A DNA stretch of 6,770 nucleotides from DATKEH01 sp035546355 (lineage in GTDB: Bacteria > Acidobacteriota > Thermoanaerobaculia > Multivoradales > JAIOJS01): the NCBI GenBank assembly GCA_035546355.1, contig DATKEH010000107.1, forward strand, positions 1 through 6,770. Direction: 5' to 3'. Each line of letters starts with the position of its first letter. Position 1 is the first letter of the stretch. Below are positions 1 through 5,195 of the stretch, piece after piece. The notes beneath the pieces are model-generated. The model made no database searches. It was not told where the DNA came from and saw only the letters and a list, made by a program, of their open reading frames with translations. The translations under genes and the position numbers were made by a program.

Positions 1-411
1 CCCGAAGTACGCCGTCAGCCCCGGCAGGCCGAGCACGCCCAGGGCCGCCGACAGCGGTACCGGGGCCGGATCGAGCCGACGCAGATCACGCGCGGCGAGC
101 AGGGCGTGCTCCTGCCATCCGAGCAGGCCCTCGACCGCGTCCCCGACGCCAAAGGCGGCGTCCTCGGACCGCACGACCCGCCCGACCGCGGTGGCCTCGA
201 CGACCGCGCCGAGGGCGAGCGACGGGCCGCCGATGCAGGCGGCGTTCATCCGCGGCCGCAGGTGGGGATCGAGCGCGAAGCACAGCGCGCGGACGAGCAC
301 CTCGCCCCCGCCGGGAGAGGGCAGGGGCGAGTAGCCCAGCTCGAAATCGGCAACCCGTGGCAACCCCACCGGCCGCGAACGGAGACTGATATACCGGTTG
401 AGCGTTGCCAC
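1..411 (-). CDS. NADP-dependent oxidoreductase, CurA/PTGR (MDR) family, 5' part only
   Basis: The first 137 codons of a zinc-independent medium-chain reductase are present; the rest lies beyond the left edge. Members use NADPH to reduce the double bond of enones, for example E. coli CurA on curcumin and animal prostaglandin reductases. The sequence shows the family N-terminus (NRYISLRSRPVG, residues 5-16), GEVLVRALCFALDPHLRPRM (about 36-55; E. coli CurA has LSLDPYMRGRM here), GWQEHALL (about 98-105) and LGVLGLPGLTAYFG (124-137), which leads into the Rossmann fold. The nucleotide-binding GxGxxG is therefore not in the window. The frame has no ATG. The GTG at 411 is chosen because the family N-terminus begins just after it and the preceding gene stops 23 bases upstream; no good Shine-Dalgarno is visible. 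It may be co-transcribed with the BON lipoprotein gene. Family assignment is confident, the substrate is unknown. Confidence 0.86.
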   Translation of the reverse strand, partial: MATLNRYISLRSRPVGLPRVADFELGYSPLPSPGGGEVLVRALCFALDPHLRPRMNAACIGGPSLALGAVVEATAVGRVVRSEDAAFGVGDAVEGLLGWQEHALLAARDLRRLDPAPVPLSAALGVLGLPGLTAYFG

Positions 412-434
412 GGGTGGCCGCAAAGGCGCGACGC

Positions 435-998
435 TCAGCGCTCTGCCTTGCCCACTAGCAGCTCGTTGTTGACGCTGGTCACGCCCTTGGTATTGCGGGC
501 GACGCGCTCGGCGTCGGTCTTGATCGACTGCGTGCTGACCCGGCCGATGAGGGTGACGACGCCCTGCGAGGAGCTGACGTCGATGTCGCCGGCCTTGATG
601 AGGGTGTTGGAGATGAGCTGCGCCTTGACCTTCGAGCTGATCATGATGTCGTCGGCCCAGTCACCGACCGTCATCTCGCCGACCGTGATCTCGTTGTCGA
701 CGCCGGAGACGCCCTGGACGCCCCAGGCGACACGCCCGGCCTCGCGCCTGGCTTCCGCGGTGTCCACCACGCCAACCAGGTAGACGAGACCCTCGCGGGT
801 CACGACATCCACCTGCCGGGCCTTGACCTTCTCGTTGGACTCGAGCGCTTGCTCGACCGACTTGGTGATCTGCGAATCGAGGTCCTGCGTGGTCTTCGGC
901 ACCATCGACGAAGTACAGCCGACGAGCACCAGGAGCCCGGCCCCGGCGACCACTGCTGCCGATAAGTTGGGCTTGCGACTTCCGTGTGTTTTGGACAT
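435..998 (-). CDS. DolP-like outer-membrane lipoprotein with two BON domains
   Basis: This 187-residue protein has a basic n-region (KTHGSRKP), a hydrophobic stretch and a lipobox LVGC, so it should be lipidated at Cys28. The next residue is Thr, not Asp, which favours the outer membrane. Two BON domains follow, at about 41-106 and 117-183; each has the alpha/beta pattern ending in GV..V.NEI or GVTSVNNEL. Layout and length match E. coli DolP (YraP, 191 residues), whose second BON domain binds anionic phospholipid and supports outer-membrane integrity. The second domain here (ISSKVKAQLISNTLIKAGDI) is close to DolP. A GTG 42 bases further upstream would add a glycine/arginine stretch before the signal peptide, so the ATG at 998 is preferred; a G-rich run lies about 12 bases before it. 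A short palindrome is 70 bases upstream. Family is firm; orthology to dolP is inferred. Confidence 0.9.
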   Translation of the reverse strand: MSKTHGSRKPNLSAAVVAGAGLLVLVGCTSSMVPKTTQDLDSQITKSVEQALESNEKVKARQVDVVTREGLVYLVGVVDTAEARREAGRVAWGVQGVSGVDNEITVGEMTVGDWADDIMISSKVKAQLISNTLIKAGDIDVSSSQGVVTLIGRVSTQSIKTDAERVARNTKGVTSVNNELLVGKAER

Positions 999-1068
999 GC
1001 GTCGAGGGTAGCCCCCCCGCCCGCCCTGGAAGAAGCGCACTTACTACTCGATCGGCGAGGTGGGGAGG

Positions 1069-1082
1069 GGTAGAAACTACGC
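1069..1082 (+). repeat. 14-base repeat, copy 1 (inverted relative to copy 2)
   Basis: The sequence GGTAGAAACTACGC is the exact reverse complement of 2814-2827. Its core GTAG-AAA-CTAC is itself a palindrome with a 3-base centre. It sits 70 bases upstream of the BON lipoprotein start, so it could be an operator. Alternatively the two copies could be the ends of a mobile or exchanged segment. Confidence 0.6.
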
Positions 1083-1085
1083 CCG

Positions 1086-1114
1086 GTGCTTGCCGCCGGG
1101 ACTGCCCGGAGCAC
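1086..1114 (-). other. Bulged hairpin upstream of the BON gene
   Basis: On the minus strand GTGCT-CCGGG pairs with CCCGG-AGCAC around a CAGT loop, with a 5-base bulge (CGGCA) on the 3' side. That gives ten GC-rich pairs in two helices. No U-tract follows, so it is not a canonical terminator; it may be a leader structure. Confidence 0.4.
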
Positions 1115-1173
1115 GAACGAGGGATAGGGATTTGCTTTCGGCGCGGTCGCCGAGGCGAGGGGGCCGACGCCGC

Positions 1174-1200
1174 CACCCCGGGTAGGGGCCCCCCGGGGTG
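1174..1200 (-). terminator. Possible terminator hairpin after the CTERM reading frames
   Basis: CACCCCGGG (1174-1182) and CCCGGGGTG (1192-1200) form a perfect 9-bp stem with a 9-base loop. It begins 31 bases after the TAA at 1232-1234 that closes the IPTL frame, which fits an operon end. There is no T-run on either strand, so factor-independent termination is uncertain. Confidence 0.4.
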
Positions 1201-1231
1201 CCGGCCCCTGCGGTCGAGACGCGCGAGGATC

Positions 1232-1477
1232 TTACGGATGACCGACTGTTCGGCGAATCGTCGCCACCCCGAGCAGAGACAGAAGACCAGCCAGCAGGGG
1301 CATGGCCCATTCGGACAGCGTTGGGATCTGAGTTGGGCTCTGAGCGTCATACCCTCCGCCGCCGATGCAAGAGGGCTCCTACGCCTCCGGGGCCGGCGGT
1401 TTCCTACAGCCGCTCAGCAGCACGCCCGCTGCCACCCACGCTGCGGCGGCTGGCCGAGGGCGGCGCTCCGCGAGCAC
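1232..1477 (-). pseudogene. Lipobox plus IPTL-CTERM small protein frame, interrupted by an in-frame amber codon
   Basis: A GTG at 1477 lies one base after the stop of the ice-binding-like gene. It opens a frame with an arginine-rich n-region (AERRPRP), a hydrophobic core (AAAAWVAAGVLL) and a lipobox LLSGC (Cys24), followed by RKPPAPEA. TAG occurs at 1379-1381 (codon 33). The same frame then continues EPSCIGGGGYDAQSPTQ into IPTLSEWAMPLLAGLL (from codon 51), more hydrophobic residues, IRR and TAA at 1232. That tail is a textbook IPTL-CTERM signal: motif, one membrane helix, basic end. Two export signals in one frame on either side of one stop argue that they were once a single protein of about 81 residues. 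It is either a pseudogene, a base-call error, or an amber-readthrough product. A truncated 32-residue lipopeptide could still be made. No clear Shine-Dalgarno is seen, so translation may be coupled to the upstream gene. Confidence 0.62.
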
Positions 1478-1478
1478 C

Positions 1479-2642
1479 TCAGCGGCGACCGAGCTGACGG
1501 AACCGGCGCATCAGGACCAACGACAGGGCCAGCAGCACCGCGGCGAGCACCAGCATCCCCCATCCCGAGACCGTGGGGATCTCCAATACCGACGACGGCG
1601 TGCCCGTTGTCACGGGTGTCGCTGTAGGCGTCGCCGTCGGCGTCGCCGTCGGGGTGGCCGTCGGGCTCGCCGTCGGGGTCGCCGTCGGGGTGGCCGTCGG
1701 CGTGGCTGTCGGGGTGGCCGTCGGGGTCGCCGTCGGCGTGGCTGTCGGGGTCGCTGTCGGCGTCGCCGTCGGGGTCGCTGTCGGCGTCGCTGTCGGGGTC
1801 GCCGTGGGGGTCGCCGTCGGCGTCGGCGTGGGTGTCGGCGTCGGGGTCGGCTCGATGCAATCGTCGGGGACAACAATATCGGTGTTAGCGGTCGTGACTG
1901 TCGAGCCGAACGCCAATGCCCTGCCGATCAAACTCGACGAATCTCCGAACGTAATGCTGAGACCCGCGGCAGTACCGCGAAAGATGGTTCCGATGAAATT
2001 GGCGTTCGCGCCAATGGTTGTTGCGCCTTCAGGCACCCAGAATACGTCGTTCTCACAGGCGCCGTTTGCCACGACAACATTCGAATTGGCTCCAGTGGTA
2101 ATCTCTCCATTCGGCTTGAAGATATAGACGCCGGTGCCAGTGAGGGTGACGTTCGTGCTTGCAGTGATGCTCATGGCGCCCGTGCTGGAATAGCAACCGG
2201 GAGGGAATTCTCCGGGCGTCCCGCCGCCGATGCTTATAGTGTTCAGAGCGACGGCAGCGCCGATCGACATACAGTCTTGATCAGGATCAATCAGAACGTC
2301 CCGGGCGTCATCCTGGTCGTCCCCGGTAACGTCAGGACAAGGCACAACCGTGTTGCCAGTGACAGACGGGTTGACCGCGGGCGCCGTGGTATAGCAGAGA
2401 TCACCATCGAGCGTGGTTCCGGCCGTGGTATTGGTAAAGGTCTCGGAAACGATCGCGTAGGGTGCGGTCGACCCCAGGTCAGGCGCGGTTGCGGCCTGTG
2501 CCGGGGTGGAAATCAGCAATAGTGCGGCAAGCCCCAGGCCCGCCAGCAAACCGAAAGGAATTGGATCGAATCGGGAGCCTGTCCTGACAACGCGACGTGC
2601 AAGGCGCGTGGGGAGTCTGGCGGCGGGGGTTCGAGCTCTCAT
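1479..2642 (-). CDS. DUF3494 ice-binding-like surface protein with Pro-Thr stalk and IPTL-CTERM anchor
   Basis: The 387-residue product has a basic n-region and a hydrophobic core (30-46), with likely cleavage after TPAQA50. Residues about 55-262 form an ice-binding-like (DUF3494) domain. Family patterns include DLGSTAPYAIVSETFTNT near the start, GTGVYIFK (169-176), DVFWVPEGATTIGANANFIG (199-218) and LIGRALA (238-244). Six cysteines (83, 102, 124, 150, 196, 262) could form disulfides. A 79-residue Pro-Thr stalk (265-343) follows, then IPTVSGWGML (355-364), a membrane helix and RRFRQLGRR. This tail is an IPTL-CTERM sorting signal, the type known to be handled by exosortase H, with Val and Gly at usually Leu and Glu positions. 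DUF3494 proteins include antifreeze adhesins, but many members have no shown ice activity, so the role is best given as a surface adhesin-like protein. The ATG at 2642 has only weak Shine-Dalgarno support. The globular-domain codons are less GC-rich than those of neighbouring genes. Confidence 0.88.
   Translation of the reverse strand: MRARTPAARLPTRLARRVVRTGSRFDPIPFGLLAGLGLAALLLISTPAQAATAPDLGSTAPYAIVSETFTNTTAGTTLDGDLCYTTAPAVNPSVTGNTVVPCPDVTGDDQDDARDVLIDPDQDCMSIGAAVALNTISIGGGTPGEFPPGCYSSTGAMSITASTNVTLTGTGVYIFKPNGEITTGANSNVVVANGACENDVFWVPEGATTIGANANFIGTIFRGTAAGLSITFGDSSSLIGRALAFGSTVTTANTDIVVPDDCIEPTPTPTPTPTPTATPTATPTATPTATPTATPTATPTATPTATPTATPTATPTATPTATPTASPTATPTATPTATPTATPVTTGTPSSVLEIPTVSGWGMLVLAAVLLALSLVLMRRFRQLGRR
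1614..1850 (-). repeat. 12-bp minisatellite encoding the (PTAT)n stalk
   Basis: This 237-base tract encodes five PT dipeptides followed by 17 PTAT-type tetrapeptides (one is PTAS) and a closing proline. On the plus strand the unit is of the form GTCGGGGTCGCC, with synonymous changes at third positions. The units differ in sequence but the protein is almost uniform, which suggests selection for the amino acids as well as slippage or unequal exchange. Such Pro-Thr tracts act as extended, often O-glycosylated spacers. Copy number is likely to vary between strains and may be mis-assembled from short reads. Confidence 0.92.
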
Positions 2643-2813
2643 AAGACTATTCTCAACGCGAACCGGTCTCGGGTATCGAACGGCAAACCGACCGTGGATC
2701 GATCAGGCTCGGGCTTGCGGCCTTCGGATAGTGCATCGAAGATCCCCTCTCTCGATAGGACGAGACAGATCCGTGACCCTCTAAGCTACTCACGGGCCTG
2801 GGGGGTCCGGGAA

Positions 2814-2827
2814 GCGTAGTTTCTACC
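2814..2827 (-). repeat. 14-base repeat, copy 2 (inverted relative to copy 1)
   Basis: On the minus strand this reads GGTAGAAACTACGC, identical to 1069-1082 on the plus strand. It lies 171 bases upstream of the ice-binding-like gene start. Together the two copies bracket the two CTERM reading frames as inverted repeats about 1.76 kb apart. Confidence 0.6.
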
Positions 2828-2860
2828 GACAGGCTTCCTGGCTCGTCCGTAGAAATTACG
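2815..2860. repeat. Local inverted repeat (12-bp stem, 22-base loop)
   Basis: CGTAGTTTCTAC (2815-2826) pairs with GTAGAAATTACG (2849-2860) over 12 positions; one pair is G-T on the plus-strand transcript. Each arm is also a short palindrome, so the site holds two related half-overlapping palindromes 22 bases apart. This could be a paired operator or an RNA hairpin; there is no T-run after it. Confidence 0.55.
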
Positions 2861-3037
2861 GAGGCTCCGCTGTTTCGCCACCCAGAGACTACCTCGCACG
2901 CGGAGGTGGCGGGCGGGTAGTGGGACTCGACCGCCGCTCTCGTACGGGCGGCCTGTAGTCGAGCAGCCGCGTGGCGGGTCGGTAACTTCTCGGGGGGTGC
3001 TCGAAGTCGCGGCGTAGCCGCCGCCCACCCGCTCCGG

Positions 3038-4573
3038 TCATCGCTCGCGCGATCGGTAGCAGGAGGCCGCGAGGAGCGCCGCCGCCAGCACCGCGACCGC
3101 CGTCCACCAGAGCGGCTTGGCCACCAGGACGATCCGATCCGCGAGCACCGGGCTCGAGTAGGGGTCGGGCGCCAGGCCCTGCGCCCGCCGCTCGAGCTCG
3201 GCCCGCTGGTCGTCGGGGAGATCGAGGGGCTCGCCGCTCGCCAGGCCGCGCTGCGCGAGCACCGGGGCGTAATACCGCTCGAGAATCCTCTGCTCGCTCC
3301 AGGCAGACCCCACGTCCCCCCACTGAAGGCTGGCGTTGCGGTGGGCCACCCGCGACGTGCCCTCGACGAAGTAGTAGTCCTCCCGGCTCAGCGGATCGAG
3401 GGTGGGCAGCCGACCGGCGCTCCAGCGCCGGGCTCGCTGCGCCGCCACCGCGGCGAGCTCCTCCGCCGAGTGCCAGGAGCGGAAGGTCACCCCTTGCGCC
3501 GGGTCGTGCACTTCGTATCCGAGATGCGCGCAGTGGTAGAAGCCGCCGAAGACGAGCACGGTGACGGCCGCCAACGCCGCCACGGCCGAGCGTTCCGCGG
3601 CTGCCATCCGCCACTGCAAGCCCGCGGGCGGCAGCAGGCAGATCGCGAACAGCAGGCCGGTGCCGACGGCGGCGGCGTTCAGCCACACGTCACCCACCTC
3701 GCCGACCCGGCTGGCCACCAACCACTGCAGCCATTCGTCGAGCACGCCGACGAGGATCCCGGCGAGGGCGGTGAGCGCCACTGCCGCCGCACCCCGCAGA
3801 GCCCTGAAAGCGCGATAGAAGAGGAGCGCCAGCAGACCGTACTCGACGATGTGCAGGCGCTCGACGACGTCGACCGCCGGGATGCCGGTGGAAAAGCCGG
3901 TCACCTGCGCCCACACCAGAGCGAGGCAGAGGGCGAGACCGCCGTAGCGGAGCCAGCGGCGCTGCCGGATGCGCGCGACGGCGACGAGCAACGCACCTGC
4001 CACCAGGGCACCGAAGGCCACCGTCCCCAGCAGCAGGGCGTGGCTCGGCAAGCGCGCGAAGGCGAGGTCGCGAAGCCGGCCGAGAAAGGGAGCCACCGCG
4101 ATGATCGCCACCGAGAAGGCGATCGCAGCGGCCAGCCGGGGCCAGTGGAGCCCCGCGTCACCCGCCGGGCGCGCATCCTCTAGCACGAGAGGTGGCTTGC
4201 CGTAGCGGTGGCGCGCGCGGTCGACGAAGCCGCGCACGGCCCGACGGCGGATGATCCATCTCTCCAGACGGCGCTTGCCGGGGAAGTCCAGCAACATCAC
4301 CCCGAGCAGGATGGTCAACAACCCCGGCCCGGGGACGCCTGGCATCGCCAGCACCAGGCCGAAAGCCACCGCCACCAGCCCGGCGAGGTTCTTCAGGATG
4401 CGCCCCGTCCACCGTACGACGGGATGCTCGTCGGCCCACAGGGGCTTCGTCGGCTCCTCGCCGAGGAAGTAGGTGGCCGGCAGCTTGACGGCGAACAGCA
4501 CGACGCCGGCCAGGCCGGCGGCGAGCAGCAGCGCCGAAGCGAGCAGACCCAGCAGGAGGTCCGCCCAGCTCAT
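3038..4573 (-). CDS. Membrane protein: PGPGW domain fused to a VanZ-like domain with an extra C-terminal domain
   Basis: This 511-residue protein starts with membrane helices and a PGPGW-type segment (about 56-110, with PGVPGPG at 78-84 and a basic RRLERWIIRRR end). Several helices follow (about 147-163, 178-200, 207-224). A VanZ-like domain then shows HIVEYGLLAL (241-250), the acidic DEWLQW (279-284) and GEVGDVWLN (291-299), which match the conserved E, D/E..Q and D..N positions of the family. After a helix at about 329-345 comes a soluble region (about 346-485; FYHCAHLGYEVHDP, SREDYYFVEG, RILERYYAPVL), closed by a final helix (486-504). The VanZ family is named from teicoplanin resistance, but most members have no known function, so no resistance role is claimed. 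The ATG at 4573 has GAGG eight bases upstream. It is separated from neighbours by 372 and 395 bases and is probably transcribed alone. Confidence 0.87.
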   Translation of the reverse strand: MSWADLLLGLLASALLLAAGLAGVVLFAVKLPATYFLGEEPTKPLWADEHPVVRWTGRILKNLAGLVAVAFGLVLAMPGVPGPGLLTILLGVMLLDFPGKRRLERWIIRRRAVRGFVDRARHRYGKPPLVLEDARPAGDAGLHWPRLAAAIAFSVAIIAVAPFLGRLRDLAFARLPSHALLLGTVAFGALVAGALLVAVARIRQRRWLRYGGLALCLALVWAQVTGFSTGIPAVDVVERLHIVEYGLLALLFYRAFRALRGAAAVALTALAGILVGVLDEWLQWLVASRVGEVGDVWLNAAAVGTGLLFAICLLPPAGLQWRMAAAERSAVAALAAVTVLVFGGFYHCAHLGYEVHDPAQGVTFRSWHSAEELAAVAAQRARRWSAGRLPTLDPLSREDYYFVEGTSRVAHRNASLQWGDVGSAWSEQRILERYYAPVLAQRGLASGEPLDLPDDQRAELERRAQGLAPDPYSSPVLADRIVLVAKPLWWTAVAVLAAALLAASCYRSRER

Positions 4574-4816
4574 GCTGGTGGCCTCGAGCGGCCCCCGCTC
4601 GCCGCTCGCTGGGTTCCCGTCCCGCGCCTCCCTCTACGGGTCACGGCGTCGGCAGCCCGATCCTGGGCGCGGCTCGGGCCGCCGGCGCTCCAGCAGGGCG
4701 AGCGGGCCGCGCAACGAGCCAGGAGGCGGCTGAAAAGACGTCGGACCGTTATTCCCTTTCCGGAGTGCCGTCGCCGGGGATCGAGGCGCCAGGGGGCGCT
4801 CGGACGCCTCCCCAGT
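4574..4816. other. Non-coding stretch upstream of the VanZ-like gene
   Basis: No protein-like frame is seen on either strand after the PIG-L remnant stops. GAGGCG (4783-4788) and CGCCTC (4805-4810) form an imperfect GC-rich stem that might end the arsenic-type operon, but no T-run follows. The VanZ gene promoter should lie here; no clear consensus is visible. Confidence 0.5.
4582..4585 (-). promoter_or_regulatory. Ribosome binding site of the VanZ-like gene
   Basis: GAGG on the minus strand lies eight bases before the ATG at 4573 and supports that start. Confidence 0.5.
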
Positions 4817-4945
4817 CTACAAGAGCGGCAGCCCGCGGCGACGCAGCGAGCGAGCCGCCGATCGCGAAGGCTCGTCGTCGGGGTGGGCGAGGACCGCCAG
4901 CACGCCGCCGTGCCGACCCTGCGCCCTCTGCTTCTGGGCCCGCAC
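4817..4945 (-). pseudogene. Frameshifted N-terminal remnant of a PIG-L/LmbE-family deacetylase
   Basis: Five bases after the thioredoxin-like gene, a frame from GTG 4945 reads into GGVLAVLAHPDDEP, the hallmark zinc-binding start of PIG-L/LmbE N-acetylglucosaminyl deacetylases (AHPDDE at 4888-4871). Family members normally continue with an F.IGG.LA stretch. Here that stretch (FAIGGSLA, 4868-4845) is in the next frame, so one base appears to have been lost directly after the DDE codons. In the original frame the product degenerates to SRSAARSLRRRGLPLL and stops at 4817 (42 residues; the family is usually above 200). RRGLPLL in that frame resembles the following family segment, so a second compensating shift is possible. 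No further deacetylase sequence is visible downstream, so the gene is also truncated. The motif evidence is strong for such a short piece, but no database comparison was made. Confidence 0.72.
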
Positions 4946-4950
4946 GACGT

Positions 4951-5181
4951 TCACCCCAAGAGCCGCTCGATCTCGGCCACGCTCGGCACGCGGCCGCTCA
5001 CCTTGACGGCGCCGTCGACCGCCAGGGCGGGGGTGCGCATGACGCCGAAGGCGATGATCGAGTCGATGTCCTCGACCTTCTCGAGCTGGTAGTCGAGGCC
5101 GAGGTTCCTGGCCGCCTCCTCGGTGGCGGCGGTCAGGCGGCGGCAGTTGGGGCATCCGGTACCGAGGATCTGGAGCTTCAT
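4951..5181 (-). CDS. Small thioredoxin-fold protein with CPNC active site (redox-active disulfide protein 2 type)
   Basis: This 76-residue protein begins MKLQILGTGCPNCRRL, with the redox pair in CPNC at 10-13 right after the first strand. The cis-proline region is RTPALAVDG (49-57), followed by VSGRVPSVAEIERLL (61-75). Length and pattern match the small archaeal/bacterial thioredoxin-like family typified by MTH895, often encoded beside ArsP/UPF0718 permeases. It presumably keeps a thiol or metalloid substrate reduced for the permease, or transfers reducing equivalents, in the cytoplasm; this role is inferred from context. AAGGAG seven bases before the ATG is a strong ribosome binding site and directly follows the permease stop, leaving 14 bases between the genes, so the two are co-transcribed. 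Confidence 0.9.
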   Translation of the reverse strand: MKLQILGTGCPNCRRLTAATEEAARNLGLDYQLEKVEDIDSIIAFGVMRTPALAVDGAVKVSGRVPSVAEIERLLG

Positions 5182-5188
5182 GGCGTCT

Positions 5189-5194
5189 CTCCTT
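5189..5194 (-). promoter_or_regulatory. Ribosome binding site of the thioredoxin-like gene
   Basis: AAGGAG on the minus strand, seven bases before the ATG at 5181, lies one base after the permease TGA. It fixes this start and rules out reading the small protein as the tail of a longer frame running through the permease gene. Confidence 0.85.
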
Positions 5195-5195
5195 G

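Larger units (their letters stand above)
999..1231. other. Intergenic stretch upstream of the BON lipoprotein gene
   Basis: This gap holds, in minus-strand order, a perfect 9-bp GC hairpin (1174-1200), a bulged 10-bp hairpin (1086-1114) and the palindrome GTAGAAACTAC (1070-1080). A promoter for the BON gene is expected here, but I see no convincing -35/-10 pair. No coding frame in it looks real. Confidence 0.6.
2643..3037. other. 395-base non-coding region with a structured leader for the ice-binding-like gene
   Basis: No reading frame here resembles a protein. The half nearest the ice-binding-like gene has two small hairpins on the transcribed strand: 2750-2765 (TCTCG/CGAGA, 6-base loop) and 2722-2741 (CTTCG/CGAAG, 10-base loop). 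GTCTCG at 2666-2671 could instead pair with CGAGAC at 2761-2766, competing with the first hairpin. Further upstream are the palindromes at 2814-2860. A 5-bp hairpin at 3009-3021 follows the VanZ gene stop but lacks a T-run. A promoter must lie here, but I cannot place it. Confidence 0.5.

Noticed and set aside
106..783. Plus-strand 225-residue frame across the left end
   Set aside because: It is antisense to both the oxidoreductase and the BON lipoprotein, which are recognisable proteins.
661..1350. Minus-strand 229-residue frame overlapping the BON gene and the IPTL tail
   Set aside because: Out-of-frame with both recognisable proteins, arginine-rich and without any domain.
1573..2127. Plus-strand frame encoding a long (GVAV)n repeat protein
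   Set aside because: It is the antisense reading of the Pro-Thr minisatellite; the minus-strand protein has signal peptide, known domain and sorting tail, while this has none.
1365..2522. Plus-strand 385-residue arginine-rich frame
   Set aside because: Low-complexity antisense shadow of the same repeat and domain, with no start-site support or recognisable domain.
2660..2735. Possible c-di-GMP-I riboswitch in the ice-binding-like gene leader (CCGCAAGCC, GGTCGGTTTGCCG)
   Set aside because: Pieces recall the 3' half of the class, but the required 5' half (GGGCAAACC-type) and the closing helix are not found.
2849..2861. TAATTTCTAC on the minus strand, recalling the Cas12a CRISPR repeat stem
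   Set aside because: Only one such unit, no regularly spaced repeats and no cas genes; it is explained by the local palindromes.
2920..2960. GGTCGAGTCCC on the minus strand resembling a tRNA T-arm
   Set aside because: No acceptor stem, D-arm or anticodon arm can be built around it.
2786..3028. Minus-strand 80-residue frame between the VanZ-like and ice-binding-like genes
   Set aside because: No family resemblance, signal or ribosome binding site, and it runs through the palindromes.
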